DNA of 64,000 nucleotides from Sphingobacterium sp. ML3W (GCF_029542085.1 NZ_CP107036.1:1426001-1490000), one strand, 5' to 3'; positions 9,199 through 18,385 are shown, counted from the stretch's first letter. Notes: a model not told the origin generated them from the sequence alone. Translations and numbers: made by a program.

Positions 9199-9350
9199 TT
9201 AGATATTTTACGGGATCTCGTCAATTATTCCTCAAGATCTGTTCAATAATGAAGTTTTAATTGGTGTAGTGCAGCAGATCAAACACGAGATTTCTCAGCA
9301 GGATCATATTTATGTTCATAATCCGAATCCAATCCATCCTGCATCTTGAG
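9199..9350 (+). other. Decayed intergenic stretch with a short orphan frame
   Basis: Within the 700-bp gap between the M16 gene and the cyclase gene there is a plus frame of about 45 codons ending QDHIYVHNPNPIHPAS and a TGA near 9350, with a stop upstream and no start codon in a good position. It looks like the tail of a lost gene. Nothing else is seen in this gap besides the remnant at 8841-9145. Confidence 0.25.
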
Positions 9351-9466
9351 GTACAAATGGAGACCAAAATATTTTGGTACACTCCTGTTAAAAATAAACC
9401 GTAATTTCATTAACTTCGTTATCTTAACATTTCCGTTTATTTTTATCAACTTGCATACAGACCAAC

Positions 9467-10369
9467 ATGGATAAACGCGTAAAATTTGATTTTGAAGTAT
9501 ACTTTACCAATGGTGGCAGCCTCAAGGGCGAAGATTTCCGCTTGGATATCAACGGCGATACGATTAGCGACACGGAGCTCGCCGACTATATTATTCAGGA
9601 TCTCCGGCTGCTGATGGCCGGAAAAGTAAATATCCTCAATAAGGAAATATTTGAAGAAGCCCATAAGCGTAAAGTTGCGCCGGCAGAAACCGCAACGGAA
9701 CAGCTTATTGACCTCAGCCATACGATCGAAAATGGCCTTGTCACCTACAAAGGGCTGCCCGCCCCGATTATCTGCGATTACCTATCCAGAGCCGACTCCA
9801 GGAGCTATTACGATGAAGGTACCGAATTTCAGATCGGCAAAATAGAGATGGTCAGTAATACCGGTACCTATATTGACTGCCCTTTTCACCGCTATGAACA
9901 TGGCAAGGATACCGCCGAAATGGACTTAAAGGCTTTTGTGGATCTGGACGCCGTTGTCATCAGGGTTCCCTACCGCAATGGACTGGCCATTACCGATGAG
10001 CAGCTCAAAAACAGGGAGATCAGAAACCGTGCGCTACTGATCCATACCGGATGGGATAGCCATTGGAATACCGAAGCCTATTATCAAAACCATCCTTACC
10101 TGACCGCAGCGGCAGCGACATACCTTGTGGAATGTGGTGTTAAACTGGTGGGCATTGATTCACACAATATCGATGATACCAGTGGACGATCACGTCCGGT
10201 GCATTCCGCTCTTCTGGGATCAGAAATTCTGATTGTCGAGCATTTGTGCCATCTGGACCTACTGCCTGATGACAACTTTACGTTTACGGCCGCTCCACCG
10301 AAGTTTAAAGGTGTGGGGACATTTCCTGTACGCGCATTTGCCAAGCTGAAAAAGGATGTGGCTGGATAG
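9467..10369 (+). CDS. Cyclase-family (kynurenine-formamidase-like) hydrolase with altered metal motif
   Basis: A 300-residue protein. Residues 78-295 are the cyclase/KynB-like fold (IDLSHTIENGLVTYKG, then RALLIHTGWDSHW, then VKLVGIDSHNIDD, then HLCHLDLLP). The family metal motif HxGTHxDxPxH is here N131-T-G-T-Y135-I-D137-C-P-F-H141: the first two histidines are Asn and Tyr, while Asp and the last His remain. An extra N-terminal domain of about 70 residues precedes the cyclase fold. Enzymes of the family hydrolyse small amides or lactones; with two ligands replaced, this one may use another metal set or chemistry. It stands alone on the plus strand, directly followed by an unknown gene. Confidence 0.75.
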   Translation: MDKRVKFDFEVYFTNGGSLKGEDFRLDINGDTISDTELADYIIQDLRLLMAGKVNILNKEIFEEAHKRKVAPAETATEQLIDLSHTIENGLVTYKGLPAPIICDYLSRADSRSYYDEGTEFQIGKIEMVSNTGTYIDCPFHRYEHGKDTAEMDLKAFVDLDAVVIRVPYRNGLAITDEQLKNREIRNRALLIHTGWDSHWNTEAYYQNHPYLTAAAATYLVECGVKLVGIDSHNIDDTSGRSRPVHSALLGSEILIVEHLCHLDLLPDDNFTFTAAPPKFKGVGTFPVRAFAKLKKDVAG

Positions 10370-10424
10370 AAGCTTTACGATAAGAACGCCAAGCCATATA
10401 CGTAAATTAAATACAAGAAAGAAA

Positions 10425-10991
10425 ATGGGCCAATACTTTTGGATTGCAATACCTGCACAACTGTTTTTTCGGTATTGCGGCGAAACGATGGAAAAACATC
10501 ATGCACACGCCTATATTGAAACGATAAACCGCGATTCAGGCAAGCGTAATTATGTGAAATATAGCAAGGAAAATCAGTCGGCATTTCTGGAAAGCTTTTC
10601 ATCATCGGATTATTATGGATTTTTCCTATCGACTTATCCCTTTTCAGATCAGGAGGATATAACAAGCTCTGGTCTCTTCTACGATTCGCCTGTGGCCGAA
10701 TATACAATCGCAGGAAGCGGCGGCTATGAAACTGATCAGACAAGAGAAATCATCCACCTGCGGCAGATCATGAAGCAAGCTGACAAATCCGCAAAAGCAT
10801 TTTTTGCGGCCTTGCAGCGCAACCTCAAAAAGATCCCCGACCTACGCGATACCCTGGCAAGTGGAAATAAAAACCATCTTTACCTGCCGACACCAAAGCG
10901 TATCATTCCACAAAACGCGCATAGCCGGCTGATAGAAATACCTTGGGAAGAACACTGTCTCAGCAAAGACCTCGTCTACCGGCAAGAATGA
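10425..10991 (+). CDS. Conserved-looking hypothetical protein, 188 residues
   Basis: I do not recognise a family. The ATG at 10425 (MGQYFWIAIPAQLFF) is preferred over an upstream ATG at 10356 that would overlap the cyclase gene. There is no clear signal peptide. The body is soluble and charged, with a helical segment (REIIHLRQIMKQADKSAKAFF) and a C-terminal part ending in IEIPWEEHCLSKDLVYR. It follows the cyclase gene by about 55 bp on the same strand and may be co-transcribed. Confidence 0.55.
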   Translation: MGQYFWIAIPAQLFFRYCGETMEKHHAHAYIETINRDSGKRNYVKYSKENQSAFLESFSSSDYYGFFLSTYPFSDQEDITSSGLFYDSPVAEYTIAGSGGYETDQTREIIHLRQIMKQADKSAKAFFAALQRNLKKIPDLRDTLASGNKNHLYLPTPKRIIPQNAHSRLIEIPWEEHCLSKDLVYRQE

Positions 10992-11114
10992 TTTATATCA
11001 GGTGGGGGCGTATTGATCGTATCGTTTAGCAAAATAGCCTGTCTTCGATCAGCTTCTAGCGATTTTCGGGGGGGAGTAAATTTTGGTCTAATAAGTAGGA
11101 AAAATGAATTTTCC

Positions 11115-12527
11115 TTATTCAAAATCAGGCCAGTCATCGGTACGGAACGGTGATACCGGTAAACCTTTGCTATTGAAAAGATTGGGTGTAGCGGTGTTGG
11201 TAAAACCAAAACGTACCGCCGTCGGTGCCTTTACCTGATCGGCAAAGACCAACAACCGCGATCCCTTTACTGTATGCTTGGCGGGATAAAATTTACGGTC
11301 CTCGCCGGCAATGTACAGATCAGTGATTTCTTTTCCACGGACAAGCAGCTTGCCGTCCAGGCCGGCAAAGGAAAGGATAATCTTGTCACCTTCGATTGTA
11401 TAGTCCTGCAAGGTCGGTGATTTATAATCCACCAGGGGCCGTGCATAGACCTCGGCCAGTGCCAGATCCGCGAGCCGCGAGGCTACTGCTTTTTTTCTTG
11501 TCGGATGGATATTCTTTAGGTCATCGACAAGATCAGTGGTGACCACCATCCCCGACCGCGGCAGTTTTCGGGCGGTCCTTGCCTGCTGTTCACGGAGCAA
11601 TGCCGCATTAGGCTTTTTATATTGCGTGTAAACAAAGGGGGCAATCTGCACGAAATAAAATGGAAACTGGTAGCCCCAGGCCTCCCGCCAGGCACCCACC
11701 ATGGTCTGAATCAGTTGATCATATCCCCCATAGGCTATCGTGTTATCCTCGCCCTGATACCAGAGGGAACCGGCTATCGTATAGCCCGCAAATGGCGCCA
11801 GCATACCGTTCCAGAGTACCCCCGGCTGATGGGGTTTGCGGGGCGCCAGCTTCTGTAGTGCCGCATAATGCGTGAGTTGCTCGTTAGCTAAGATCTTCTC
11901 CTTTGGTGTCCAGAATTCTGCGGCTGTGCCACCCCAGCTGGCATTGATGATCCCCACCGGGACATCGAGTTCGCGCGATAGTTTTTCCGCAAAGAAATAG
12001 CCGATTGCCGAAAAGTCCCTGACGGTCTCCGGTCGTGATGTTTGCCAGCTGTCAAAGATATTGTACTGCGGGGTTTGGGCAGCGATATTACTGACCTGTA
12101 ACAAGCGGATATTCGGATTGCTGCTGCCTGGGAGGATATCCAGGATCTCCTGCAGCTTATTGGCGCCGGACCATTGCATGTTGGACTGGCCCGAACAAAG
12201 CCAGACTTCGCCGATCATGATATCCTTAAGTTCCAGCTCCTGCTGCGGAGTGACCAGTTTAATGCTGTGCGGCCCACCCGCTTTCGGGGTTTCCAGCTGC
12301 GTGCGCCATGTCGCGTCACCGCTGACCACCACTGATAGGGTATCTTTGGACCAGGATGAAATCAGTTTGACCTGCTGTCCGGCTTTGGCCCAACCCCAGA
12401 TATTCACCATAGACTGCCGTTGTAGCACCATATGATCCGAGAAGAATGCCGGCAGCCGTAAATTTTGCGCATATGCCTGGCATAGTATTAGGCAACAGGC
12501 GATTATAAATCCTACTTTCTTTTTCAT
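11115..12527 (-). CDS. nanS: Sialate O-acetylesterase (SGNH family)
   Basis: A 470-residue exported esterase with a signal peptide ending QAYAQ at residue 21. It carries the sialate O-acetylesterase SGNH blocks: GEVWLCSGQSNMQW with nucleophile Ser115, then INASWGGTAAEFW, then SLWYQGEDNT, and DNIHP-like LKNIHPTRKKAVASRL with the catalytic His. The reaction removes 9-O- (and 4-O-) acetyl groups from sialic acids, so that sialidase and lyase can act. It is the last gene of the minus-strand sialic acid locus and follows the MFS gene by about 105 bp. A perfect palindrome (12543-12559) lies 15 bp upstream of its start. Confidence 0.85.
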   Translation of the reverse strand: MKKKVGFIIACCLILCQAYAQNLRLPAFFSDHMVLQRQSMVNIWGWAKAGQQVKLISSWSKDTLSVVVSGDATWRTQLETPKAGGPHSIKLVTPQQELELKDIMIGEVWLCSGQSNMQWSGANKLQEILDILPGSSNPNIRLLQVSNIAAQTPQYNIFDSWQTSRPETVRDFSAIGYFFAEKLSRELDVPVGIINASWGGTAAEFWTPKEKILANEQLTHYAALQKLAPRKPHQPGVLWNGMLAPFAGYTIAGSLWYQGEDNTIAYGGYDQLIQTMVGAWREAWGYQFPFYFVQIAPFVYTQYKKPNAALLREQQARTARKLPRSGMVVTTDLVDDLKNIHPTRKKAVASRLADLALAEVYARPLVDYKSPTLQDYTIEGDKIILSFAGLDGKLLVRGKEITDLYIAGEDRKFYPAKHTVKGSRLLVFADQVKAPTAVRFGFTNTATPNLFNSKGLPVSPFRTDDWPDFE

Positions 12528-12542
12528 CTTCTTTTTTGTTTA

Positions 12543-12559
12543 TGCGCCAGCCTGGCGCA
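12543..12559. promoter_or_regulatory. Perfect palindrome upstream of the esterase gene
   Basis: TGCGCCAG-c-CTGGCGCA, 8-bp arms around one central base, placed 15 bp before the start codon of the O-acetylesterase gene. It is unlike the TTATGTnCTACA sites of this locus and could be a separate operator or a small mRNA hairpin. Confidence 0.35.
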
Positions 12560-12632
12560 ATTAGTCCGTCGCTATTGCTGGCCAAGACCTGTTTATTTTT
12601 GTTTTCCTTGGGATAGGTCTTTTTGCTGGATC

Positions 12633-13883
12633 TTATTGTATCGTATCATTTTTAACTTTCACCAACAGCAGTGCCAGCGCAGCCAGCAGCAGCCCGATTG
12701 CTACGACCTGATAGGTTATTGCCAGGCTTACATTGGCATCTTTCAGGGCACCCCCGACATACACCATCAGTCCGCCGACAATGGTGCTCAAAAAATTCAG
12801 GAAGCCATAGGCCGTGGCGCTGTAGCGGCTGTCGGCCACCTGCCGCAAGAGCGGCATCAGGTTGGCATCATTGAAACCACGCGCCAGTCCAAAAATAAGC
12901 ATGGCGAGGATTGCCCAGGCAAAAACATTAGTCCAGGCCATAAAAAACAGAAATGGCGCGCCAATCACAAAACCGAGGACAATGACATAAAGCCGGGCCC
13001 GTTTATTTCGGCGTTGCCAGCGATCCGCCAGTAGTCCACCTATAATTACCCCGGCAAAAGATCCAATCTGCATATAACCTGTGGCCGAAATACCCGCTTC
13101 GCCGAGATCCAGACTGAACTGCTCCTTCAGGAATGTAGGCAGCCAGCCGTTGATCAACCAGTTTGCCATGCCCAGCACCGCAAAATAGACCATAATGACA
13201 TAAAAGGAAGGCAGGCGAAATAAGCTATGCAGGATGGCTTTGAGCTGCACCTTCCCGACCTGCTCCGGTAGCGGTTCGTTCGGAGCGGTGGGAACAGTCC
13301 GGTCGCGCAAAGTATAAACCAGTAGCAGTGCGTACACAACACCAAAAAGGCCGAAGACGTGAAATCCCTGGCGCCAGCCCCAATATTCGGCGATATATCC
13401 GCCCAGACCGCCCATGGCCATTCCAGTATACAATCCGCACATATGCAGCCCCGTAGCCAGGGAACGTGTACGGCCGCTATGGTAATCGCTGATCAGTGCC
13501 AGGGCGGCAGGAATATAGCAAGCCTCACTGACACCCATCAACACCCTTGTCAGTAACAACTCGGGAAAGGAACGCGCATAACCTGTCCAAAGCGTAACCG
13601 CAGACCAGACGAATACCGAGAAAAGAATCACTTTCTTGCGGGAGTAGCGATCAGCCATATAGCCGCCAAAGGGACTCACAATGCCATAACACCATAAAAA
13701 GACGGCGGTGAGCAAGCCAAACTGCGCATCGTTCAACTTAAATTCACTGAGAATCGGATCCCGCATCGAAGTCATCAGCAGGCGGTCAAAATAGTTTAAA
13801 AAGGCGACCACCCACAGCAAGATGACGATCAGCCAAGCATAACGTTTTGATGTCGTGTTTATCATTATTTTGGGTTTATTCAA
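12633..13883 (-). CDS. nanT: MFS transporter, probable sialic acid permease
   Basis: A 416-residue protein with 12 predicted membrane helices, in the anion:cation symporter (ExuT/UhpT-like) branch of the major facilitator superfamily. The loop 2-3 signature GGYMADRYSRKKV and the loop 8-9 signature GGLLADRWQRRNKRAR are both clear. An inner start at Met7 (13865) is an alternative. It lies between the mutarotase and esterase genes of a sialic acid locus, as in Tannerella and Bacteroides nan clusters, so the substrate is inferred to be Neu5Ac. Two GntR-like sites lie in the 78-bp gap upstream. Confidence 0.8.
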   Translation of the reverse strand: MNKPKIMINTTSKRYAWLIVILLWVVAFLNYFDRLLMTSMRDPILSEFKLNDAQFGLLTAVFLWCYGIVSPFGGYMADRYSRKKVILFSVFVWSAVTLWTGYARSFPELLLTRVLMGVSEACYIPAALALISDYHSGRTRSLATGLHMCGLYTGMAMGGLGGYIAEYWGWRQGFHVFGLFGVVYALLLVYTLRDRTVPTAPNEPLPEQVGKVQLKAILHSLFRLPSFYVIMVYFAVLGMANWLINGWLPTFLKEQFSLDLGEAGISATGYMQIGSFAGVIIGGLLADRWQRRNKRARLYVIVLGFVIGAPFLFFMAWTNVFAWAILAMLIFGLARGFNDANLMPLLRQVADSRYSATAYGFLNFLSTIVGGLMVYVGGALKDANVSLAITYQVVAIGLLLAALALLLVKVKNDTIQ

Positions 13884-13899
13884 GTTTTGTTAACCGCGA

Positions 13900-13914
13900 T
13901 ACGCTAGTACATTC
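13900..13914 (-). promoter_or_regulatory. Weak nan operator copy
   Basis: Read on the minus strand as GAATGTACTAGCGTA, it matches the nanH site at 10 of 15 positions and shares AATGTACTA exactly with the copy at 13950-13964. It lies 17 bp upstream of the permease start. Confidence 0.35.
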
Positions 13915-13949
13915 TTAAGCGTGATACGCTACTAACGTATTAAACGAGC

Positions 13950-13964
13950 TACTTTAGTACATTA
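13950..13964 (-). promoter_or_regulatory. nan operator copy at the end of the mutarotase gene
   Basis: On the minus strand TAATGTACTAAAGTA matches the nanH operator TTATGTACTACATTA at 12 of 15 positions. It overlaps the mutarotase stop codon and could control a secondary promoter for the permease and esterase genes. Confidence 0.4.
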
Positions 13965-15059
13965 AGGTTTAAAACGGGCCGTTAATATCCGGTTGGTCCG
14001 CACACCGGGTCGCACCTCACCCATCGGAATAACGATTTTATTGTCCAGTTGCACCAGACCGGTCGTCACCGGGGGCAATACCGCTGCTTCCAGACTCTCC
14101 GCTCGACCGCTGTTGTTGCAGAAAGGAAGCTGACCGGCATCCGCCCATGTGCGCTGCCGGATATGGTATGCCAGGATCCGGTCCGAGAAGCCGGGATGCC
14201 CCACAGGGCTTGCCGCAGCCAATGTGCCGTCATCACCGCCGAAAATTAGGAGCTGTCCCAATTTGACGTCAAAGGCGGCGGGACTGGGTGCCGCGGCGAC
14301 AGCATGACTAAGGGCCGGTAGCTGCTGCCAAGTTCCATCTGCCGTCAGCAAATAGGTGTCTTTCAGATACTTCCGTTTGCCATTGATCAGTGTTACACCC
14401 GACAGCACAATCAGCTCCTCATCGGCATTTCCGGCCACGGCAAGCATGCGGCCTGGACCGGGGATGGCAGTCATTACCGTCCAGCCTTTTTCGGGATGAT
14501 CCAGGTCCAGCCGCCAGCAGTTATTGTTTGCCGTCAAGGCATCGGGGCTATTGATGCCACCCAGGATATACCAATAATTTTGGATCCGGACCGAGGCACA
14601 GTTGGCGATCTTCGCCGGAAGATCCGGCAGCCGTACAAATGTGCCCATATTGGCTGAGACCTCCAGGTAATAAACCTCGTGGAGGTGTCCCGACTGATCG
14701 CTGCCACCAGCAATATATAAGTGGTCCTGATACGACGCATAGGCGCCGTAGCCCATCGCCCGGGGTAAGCGAAACGAAGCTGCATGTGAGGATCCGTCTT
14801 CCTCGATCACAAAAATCCGGTCCGACCAGACCTTCTGGCCACCCTTCCAGGGTGGAATGCCCGAAGGAAAATTAGCTCCGCCCATCACATAGACTTTGCC
14901 CTCTGCAGCGCCGACGTAGGCACCGGCATAGCCCATTGGATCAGGCACATGTCCTGCCGTATCCCAGTCGAGCTCCCGGTTTATGGATTGTGCGTTTCCG
15001 TTCAGATATCCCATAAATAACACAAAAAATAGCCAGTGTTTACTGATACAAAGCCACAT
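13962..15059 (-). CDS. nanM: Sialic acid mutarotase-like kelch protein
   Basis: A roughly 365-residue exported kelch beta-propeller of the cyclically permuted mutarotase family. The start at 15059 (MWLCISKHWLFFVLFMGYLNGNAQS) gives a clean signal peptide and overlaps the lyase gene by 20 bp; a longer frame would overlap it further. Kelch repeats are seen as GAYVGAAEGKVYVMGG, ASYQDHLYIAGGS, VRIQNYWYILGG and QLLIFGGDDG. NanM-type proteins speed the alpha-to-beta conversion of Neu5Ac released by sialidase, helping uptake. The family call rests on kelch pattern plus position between the lyase and permease genes. Confidence 0.78.
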   Translation of the reverse strand: MWLCISKHWLFFVLFMGYLNGNAQSINRELDWDTAGHVPDPMGYAGAYVGAAEGKVYVMGGANFPSGIPPWKGGQKVWSDRIFVIEEDGSSHAASFRLPRAMGYGAYASYQDHLYIAGGSDQSGHLHEVYYLEVSANMGTFVRLPDLPAKIANCASVRIQNYWYILGGINSPDALTANNNCWRLDLDHPEKGWTVMTAIPGPGRMLAVAGNADEELIVLSGVTLINGKRKYLKDTYLLTADGTWQQLPALSHAVAAAPSPAAFDVKLGQLLIFGGDDGTLAAASPVGHPGFSDRILAYHIRQRTWADAGQLPFCNNSGRAESLEAAVLPPVTTGLVQLDNKIVIPMGEVRPGVRTNRILTARFKP

Positions 15060-15963
15060 GATCCAAGAATTTCGACTGTTCCAACTCGGCCAGCAGCAGC
15101 TGTTCATTGACTTCATCCAACAGCGTCAATGGTAGCCGCGGCTGCCCCAGATCTAATCCGATTTTTTTCATAATAGCGCGCTGCACCGGGATAGGCCCAT
15201 ATTTTACCAGCAGCTGCACCATCTCCACGGCTTCAAAATGCAGGTTGCGTGCCGCTTCGTGGGCACCGGCCTCAAACCGGCGGATTACCTCCAGATACAG
15301 GGGGGCAGCGTAATTGTAGGTACTGCCAATGGCGCCAGTGGCTCCCACCGCCAGTGCCGGCAACAGCAGTTCATCGTAGCCAAACAGGATATCGTATTTG
15401 CCCTCCTTGTATTGTAGGCAGGCCTGGTATTCGTGCAAGGTCGCCGCCGTATATTTGATTCCCTGAAAGGTCGGAATTTTCTCTTCCGCCAAGGCAAGAA
15501 AGCGGAGCATATCGATCTGTAGCCCCGTGACAGCCGGAATATGGTAATAGTAGAATGGCGTATGGGGGGCCGCGGCCGCAATGGCGGCCATGGCATCGAC
15601 CAGGTTTTCTACGGATGAAGGCTTGAAATAGAAGGCCGAGACTGCTGAAATATAATCCGCACCGATGCTTTCGGCATGCGCTGCCAGGCGCTTGGCTTCG
15701 GCAATGGAGCTATGCCCCACATGGACAAAAGAAAGGATCCGGCCGTCAATGGCCTTGATATAACGTTCGGCAACTGCCATGCGTTCGGCCGTCGAAAGGC
15801 TCGGTCCCTCACCATTGGTCCCGCAGATAAATATTCCCCGCAGCCCCTGGCTGACAAGGTGCTCCGTCATGGCCGGAATAGCGTCCAGGTCAATATTTCC
15901 GGTAGGATCATAGTTGGCAAATGCCGCGGCGATCAAGCCTTTTATTTTATGTTTTTTTTTCAT
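15040..15963 (-). CDS. nanA: N-acetylneuraminate lyase
   Basis: About 307 residues, the usual size of the DapA/NanA class I aldolases. It cleaves Neu5Ac to pyruvate and N-acetylmannosamine. Visible motifs are GTNGEGPSL (the GTTGE loop, with sialate-type GEGPSL), FYYYHIPAVTG (catalytic Tyr; YYYHIP is typical of sialate lyases) and FQGIKYTAA with the Schiff-base lysine. The ATG at 15963 is preferred over a TTG at 15975. It is cytoplasmic. It overlaps the mutarotase gene by 20 bp and follows the sialidase gene by 21 bp, so translation is probably coupled. Confidence 0.9.
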   Translation of the reverse strand: MKKKHKIKGLIAAAFANYDPTGNIDLDAIPAMTEHLVSQGLRGIFICGTNGEGPSLSTAERMAVAERYIKAIDGRILSFVHVGHSSIAEAKRLAAHAESIGADYISAVSAFYFKPSSVENLVDAMAAIAAAAPHTPFYYYHIPAVTGLQIDMLRFLALAEEKIPTFQGIKYTAATLHEYQACLQYKEGKYDILFGYDELLLPALAVGATGAIGSTYNYAAPLYLEVIRRFEAGAHEAARNLHFEAVEMVQLLVKYGPIPVQRAIMKKIGLDLGQPRLPLTLLDEVNEQLLLAELEQSKFLDHVALYQ

Positions 15964-15984
15964 TATTTTTTGCAATAGTTGAGG

Positions 15985-17628
15985 TTATAACAATTCTTTT
16001 AGTGGTATCTGCTGAAAGATCAGATCTGCCTGGCTGCTTTCATAGAGCACGCCAAGCGTATGCTCGTCCACGGAAGTGATGCAGGAATAACCCCGACCCT
16101 TGCCTTCGTCAAGCAAAACCTTGGGCTGCCAGGAGTCGCCATTATCCTTACTGGTTTTTAAGGTAATATGTGAACGGACAAATTTTGAATCGGGATTGCA
16201 GAATACCAGCAGAGATCTGCTGTCCTTTCCGGACTGATAGACATGCCTGTGGATACTGGCCATGCAGGTCGGTTCAATCAGCGCTTTGTGCGAACTGGGG
16301 TGTTCGGTCCAGGTCTCGCCCAGGTCCTTCGTTACGGCAATGGCGCGGCCATTGTCATCGCCTTTGTGGGTGGCATTATAGTTTGACCGCATATTTAACA
16401 TGATCTCCCCATTATCCAGCTGCACCGCCATGCATTCCGTTGTGGATTCTGCCAGTGCCGGATTGGATGTTTTCCAGGTTTGGCCACCGTCTTTGCTGTA
16501 GGTGATATTGGAAAACGCCTTGCCCGTCTCATCACGTCCCTGGCTTGGCATCAGCAATGTGCCATCCTGCAGGCTGATGCCATGTCCGGGTGCAGGTGCC
16601 CAGAGCCACCATTCCGCCTTTTTGAGATGGGTAAGATTGAGCGGTTTGGACCAGGTTAGCCCATTGTCTTCGCTTTTTACCAGTAGAAATTGCGAGGTCT
16701 GTTTGACCTCAAATCCCGGTTGCGATCCCTTATTTTTCCATTGATGATTGTGGATTTCGCGGCCATCTTTGATCCCGGGATACCAGGTACCCGTTTCGTC
16801 GAGTACACCATGCATCCATAGCCCTGCAACATAGATCGTCCCGGTTCGCTCGTTGAGCAAGATATTGGGATCGGAGACGCCATTGAATTTCTGCGGCAGG
16901 CCGCCGAATGTGCCCATATCGATCGCGGTCTCCATCGGCAGCCAGCTGCGGCCACCATCTAGGCTGCGCGATACGCCGATATCGATGTCGCCTTGCAGGT
17001 CCCGGCCCAGCTCCCTGCGGGCATCGTATACCGCGACCAGACTGCCGTCTTTGGCCGTAATTATGCCCGGGATACGGCTGGTATGGACTCCCTCAGCGCC
17101 TTGCCGGTGTACGGCAACGGCGGGCCTGTAGCGGTCGAACTTGCCCGAAAGCTGCGATTGAGATGCTAAGCCCGCGAGTGAAACTCCATTTATGGCCACT
17201 TGAAAAGTTCGGTTTAATTGTTTAAAAGGACGTACTTTGGCCGTCACCCAAAGGTAGTTGACGCCCTTCTCCAGGGTTAGCGGAACCTTTATTTTCCCTG
17301 TTTTTCCTTTCCATTTCTGTGCTATCAGCAGCTGCTTTGCGCCGGGCTTTCCGTTTTCAATAATTGTCGAGTCCGTGCCGGCAAACCAGCAGCTCAGGCT
17401 ATCGATCTGCTCCGCCCCCAGTGCATCGACCCTGATCCTAAGCTCCGCATCGACACGTTGCTGTTTGTCTGCCACAAATTCCAGCCGTTTGAGGATATTT
17501 ATTGGTTGATCTGCCAATACAGGCAAGGTATAATGCCGTTCGGCAATCTTTACCTGGGCTACAGAAGTCGCTGTCAGTAAACTGAAAAGGGCGAGCAAGC
17601 TGTAGTGTATTTTGGTTATCATTATCAT
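15985..17628 (-). CDS. nanH: Exo-alpha-sialidase (GH33)
   Basis: A 547-residue secreted sialidase with a signal peptide ending at about SVAQV (residue 26). An N-terminal carbohydrate-binding-like domain of about 150 residues precedes the catalytic propeller. The RIP motif is present (HTSRIPGI), and five Asp-boxes are seen: SLDGGRSW, SEDNGLTW, SKDGGQTW, TKDLGETW and SKDNGDSW. The C-terminal VLYESS carries the catalytic Tyr/Glu region. It releases terminal sialic acid from glycans in the periplasm or at the cell surface. Met3 at 17622 is an alternative start. A strong nan operator lies 12 bp upstream of the start, so this gene can begin its own transcript. Confidence 0.9.
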   Translation of the reverse strand: MIMITKIHYSLLALFSLLTATSVAQVKIAERHYTLPVLADQPINILKRLEFVADKQQRVDAELRIRVDALGAEQIDSLSCWFAGTDSTIIENGKPGAKQLLIAQKWKGKTGKIKVPLTLEKGVNYLWVTAKVRPFKQLNRTFQVAINGVSLAGLASQSQLSGKFDRYRPAVAVHRQGAEGVHTSRIPGIITAKDGSLVAVYDARRELGRDLQGDIDIGVSRSLDGGRSWLPMETAIDMGTFGGLPQKFNGVSDPNILLNERTGTIYVAGLWMHGVLDETGTWYPGIKDGREIHNHQWKNKGSQPGFEVKQTSQFLLVKSEDNGLTWSKPLNLTHLKKAEWWLWAPAPGHGISLQDGTLLMPSQGRDETGKAFSNITYSKDGGQTWKTSNPALAESTTECMAVQLDNGEIMLNMRSNYNATHKGDDNGRAIAVTKDLGETWTEHPSSHKALIEPTCMASIHRHVYQSGKDSRSLLVFCNPDSKFVRSHITLKTSKDNGDSWQPKVLLDEGKGRGYSCITSVDEHTLGVLYESSQADLIFQQIPLKELL

Positions 17629-17639
17629 ATTTTAGGTAC

Positions 17640-17654
17640 TTATGTACTACATTA
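17640..17654 (-). promoter_or_regulatory. nan operator upstream of the sialidase gene
   Basis: TTATGTACTACATTA (plus strand) shares 13 of 15 bases with the site before susC and has the GT-N3-AC core expected for GntR/FadR-type proteins. It sits between the regulator stop codon and the sialidase start. Confidence 0.6.
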
Positions 17655-17681
17655 TAGTATATAAAAAATATTGGGAAGCGG

Positions 17682-18362
17682 CTAGCGTTCCCCAAGAAAT
17701 TCTAGGTGCGGACGCAAATGTTCCTGCATGGCCTTTGAAAAAGCATCGCGGTCGCCGGTTTTGAGTATCTGCACCAGATCGCTGTGAGAGACCTCCGATT
17801 TGATGCTATGGTGGCTTTTGTTCAACACAAAACCAAAGATCGGCATCAGCATCGTCTGGAAACGTTTCAGGGTAGTATTGCCAGTAATTTCATACAGCTT
17901 ACCGTGAAATGCAATTTCCTGGCTGATTCTGAACTCTTCAGCATCGGCATTTTTGTCCTTTTTCACAATGCGTTCCAGTTCGGCGATATCTTTATCCGTC
18001 TTGCGCAGGTACAGCAGGTCAGCCATCCCCAGTTCAAGGAGCAGGCGCAGTTCAAAAATATCCTTCATTGTATTTTCGTCCATCAGCTGCGGATTCAGTA
18101 CCCGTTCAAACGAGCCCAGGATATCCGGTGCGGACAGCACCATGCCGCGTTTCTTTTTGGTTTCGATCAGGCCCAGCATGCGCAGGCGGCTCAGGGCTTC
18201 CCGCAGTACATTGCGGCTCACATCGAGCGCCTCCGCGAGCTCCAGTTCTGTTGGGAGGGTATCCCCTGCTTTTAATTTCTTGCTGGAAAGATATTCTCTT
18301 ATGCGTATTTCGACTATATCAGCGCGGGTACTGGTCGCTATTGGGGTAAGGTCATTGATCAT
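17682..18362 (-). CDS. nanR: GntR/FadR-family regulator of the sialic acid locus
   Basis: A 226-residue regulator. Residues 15-80 form the winged helix-turn-helix (IREYLSSKKLKAGDTLPTEL, then ELAEALDVSRNVLREALSRLRMLGLIE). Residues 95-220 form an all-helical FCD ligand-binding domain (FELRLLLELGMADL, then HGKLYEITGN, then HSDLVQILKTGD, then HLRPHL), whose metal-binding Asp/His positions look conserved. E. coli NanR, the Neu5Ac-responsive repressor, belongs to the same family. A 15-bp near-palindrome lies 24 bp upstream of its own start and recurs before susC and the sialidase gene, pointing to a local autoregulated repressor. The symbol is by analogy. Confidence 0.8.
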   Translation of the reverse strand: MINDLTPIATSTRADIVEIRIREYLSSKKLKAGDTLPTELELAEALDVSRNVLREALSRLRMLGLIETKKKRGMVLSAPDILGSFERVLNPQLMDENTMKDIFELRLLLELGMADLLYLRKTDKDIAELERIVKKDKNADAEEFRISQEIAFHGKLYEITGNTTLKRFQTMLMPIFGFVLNKSHHSIKSEVSHSDLVQILKTGDRDAFSKAMQEHLRPHLEFLGER

Positions 18363-18385
18363 ATTATAAGCAAATAAATCATTTA

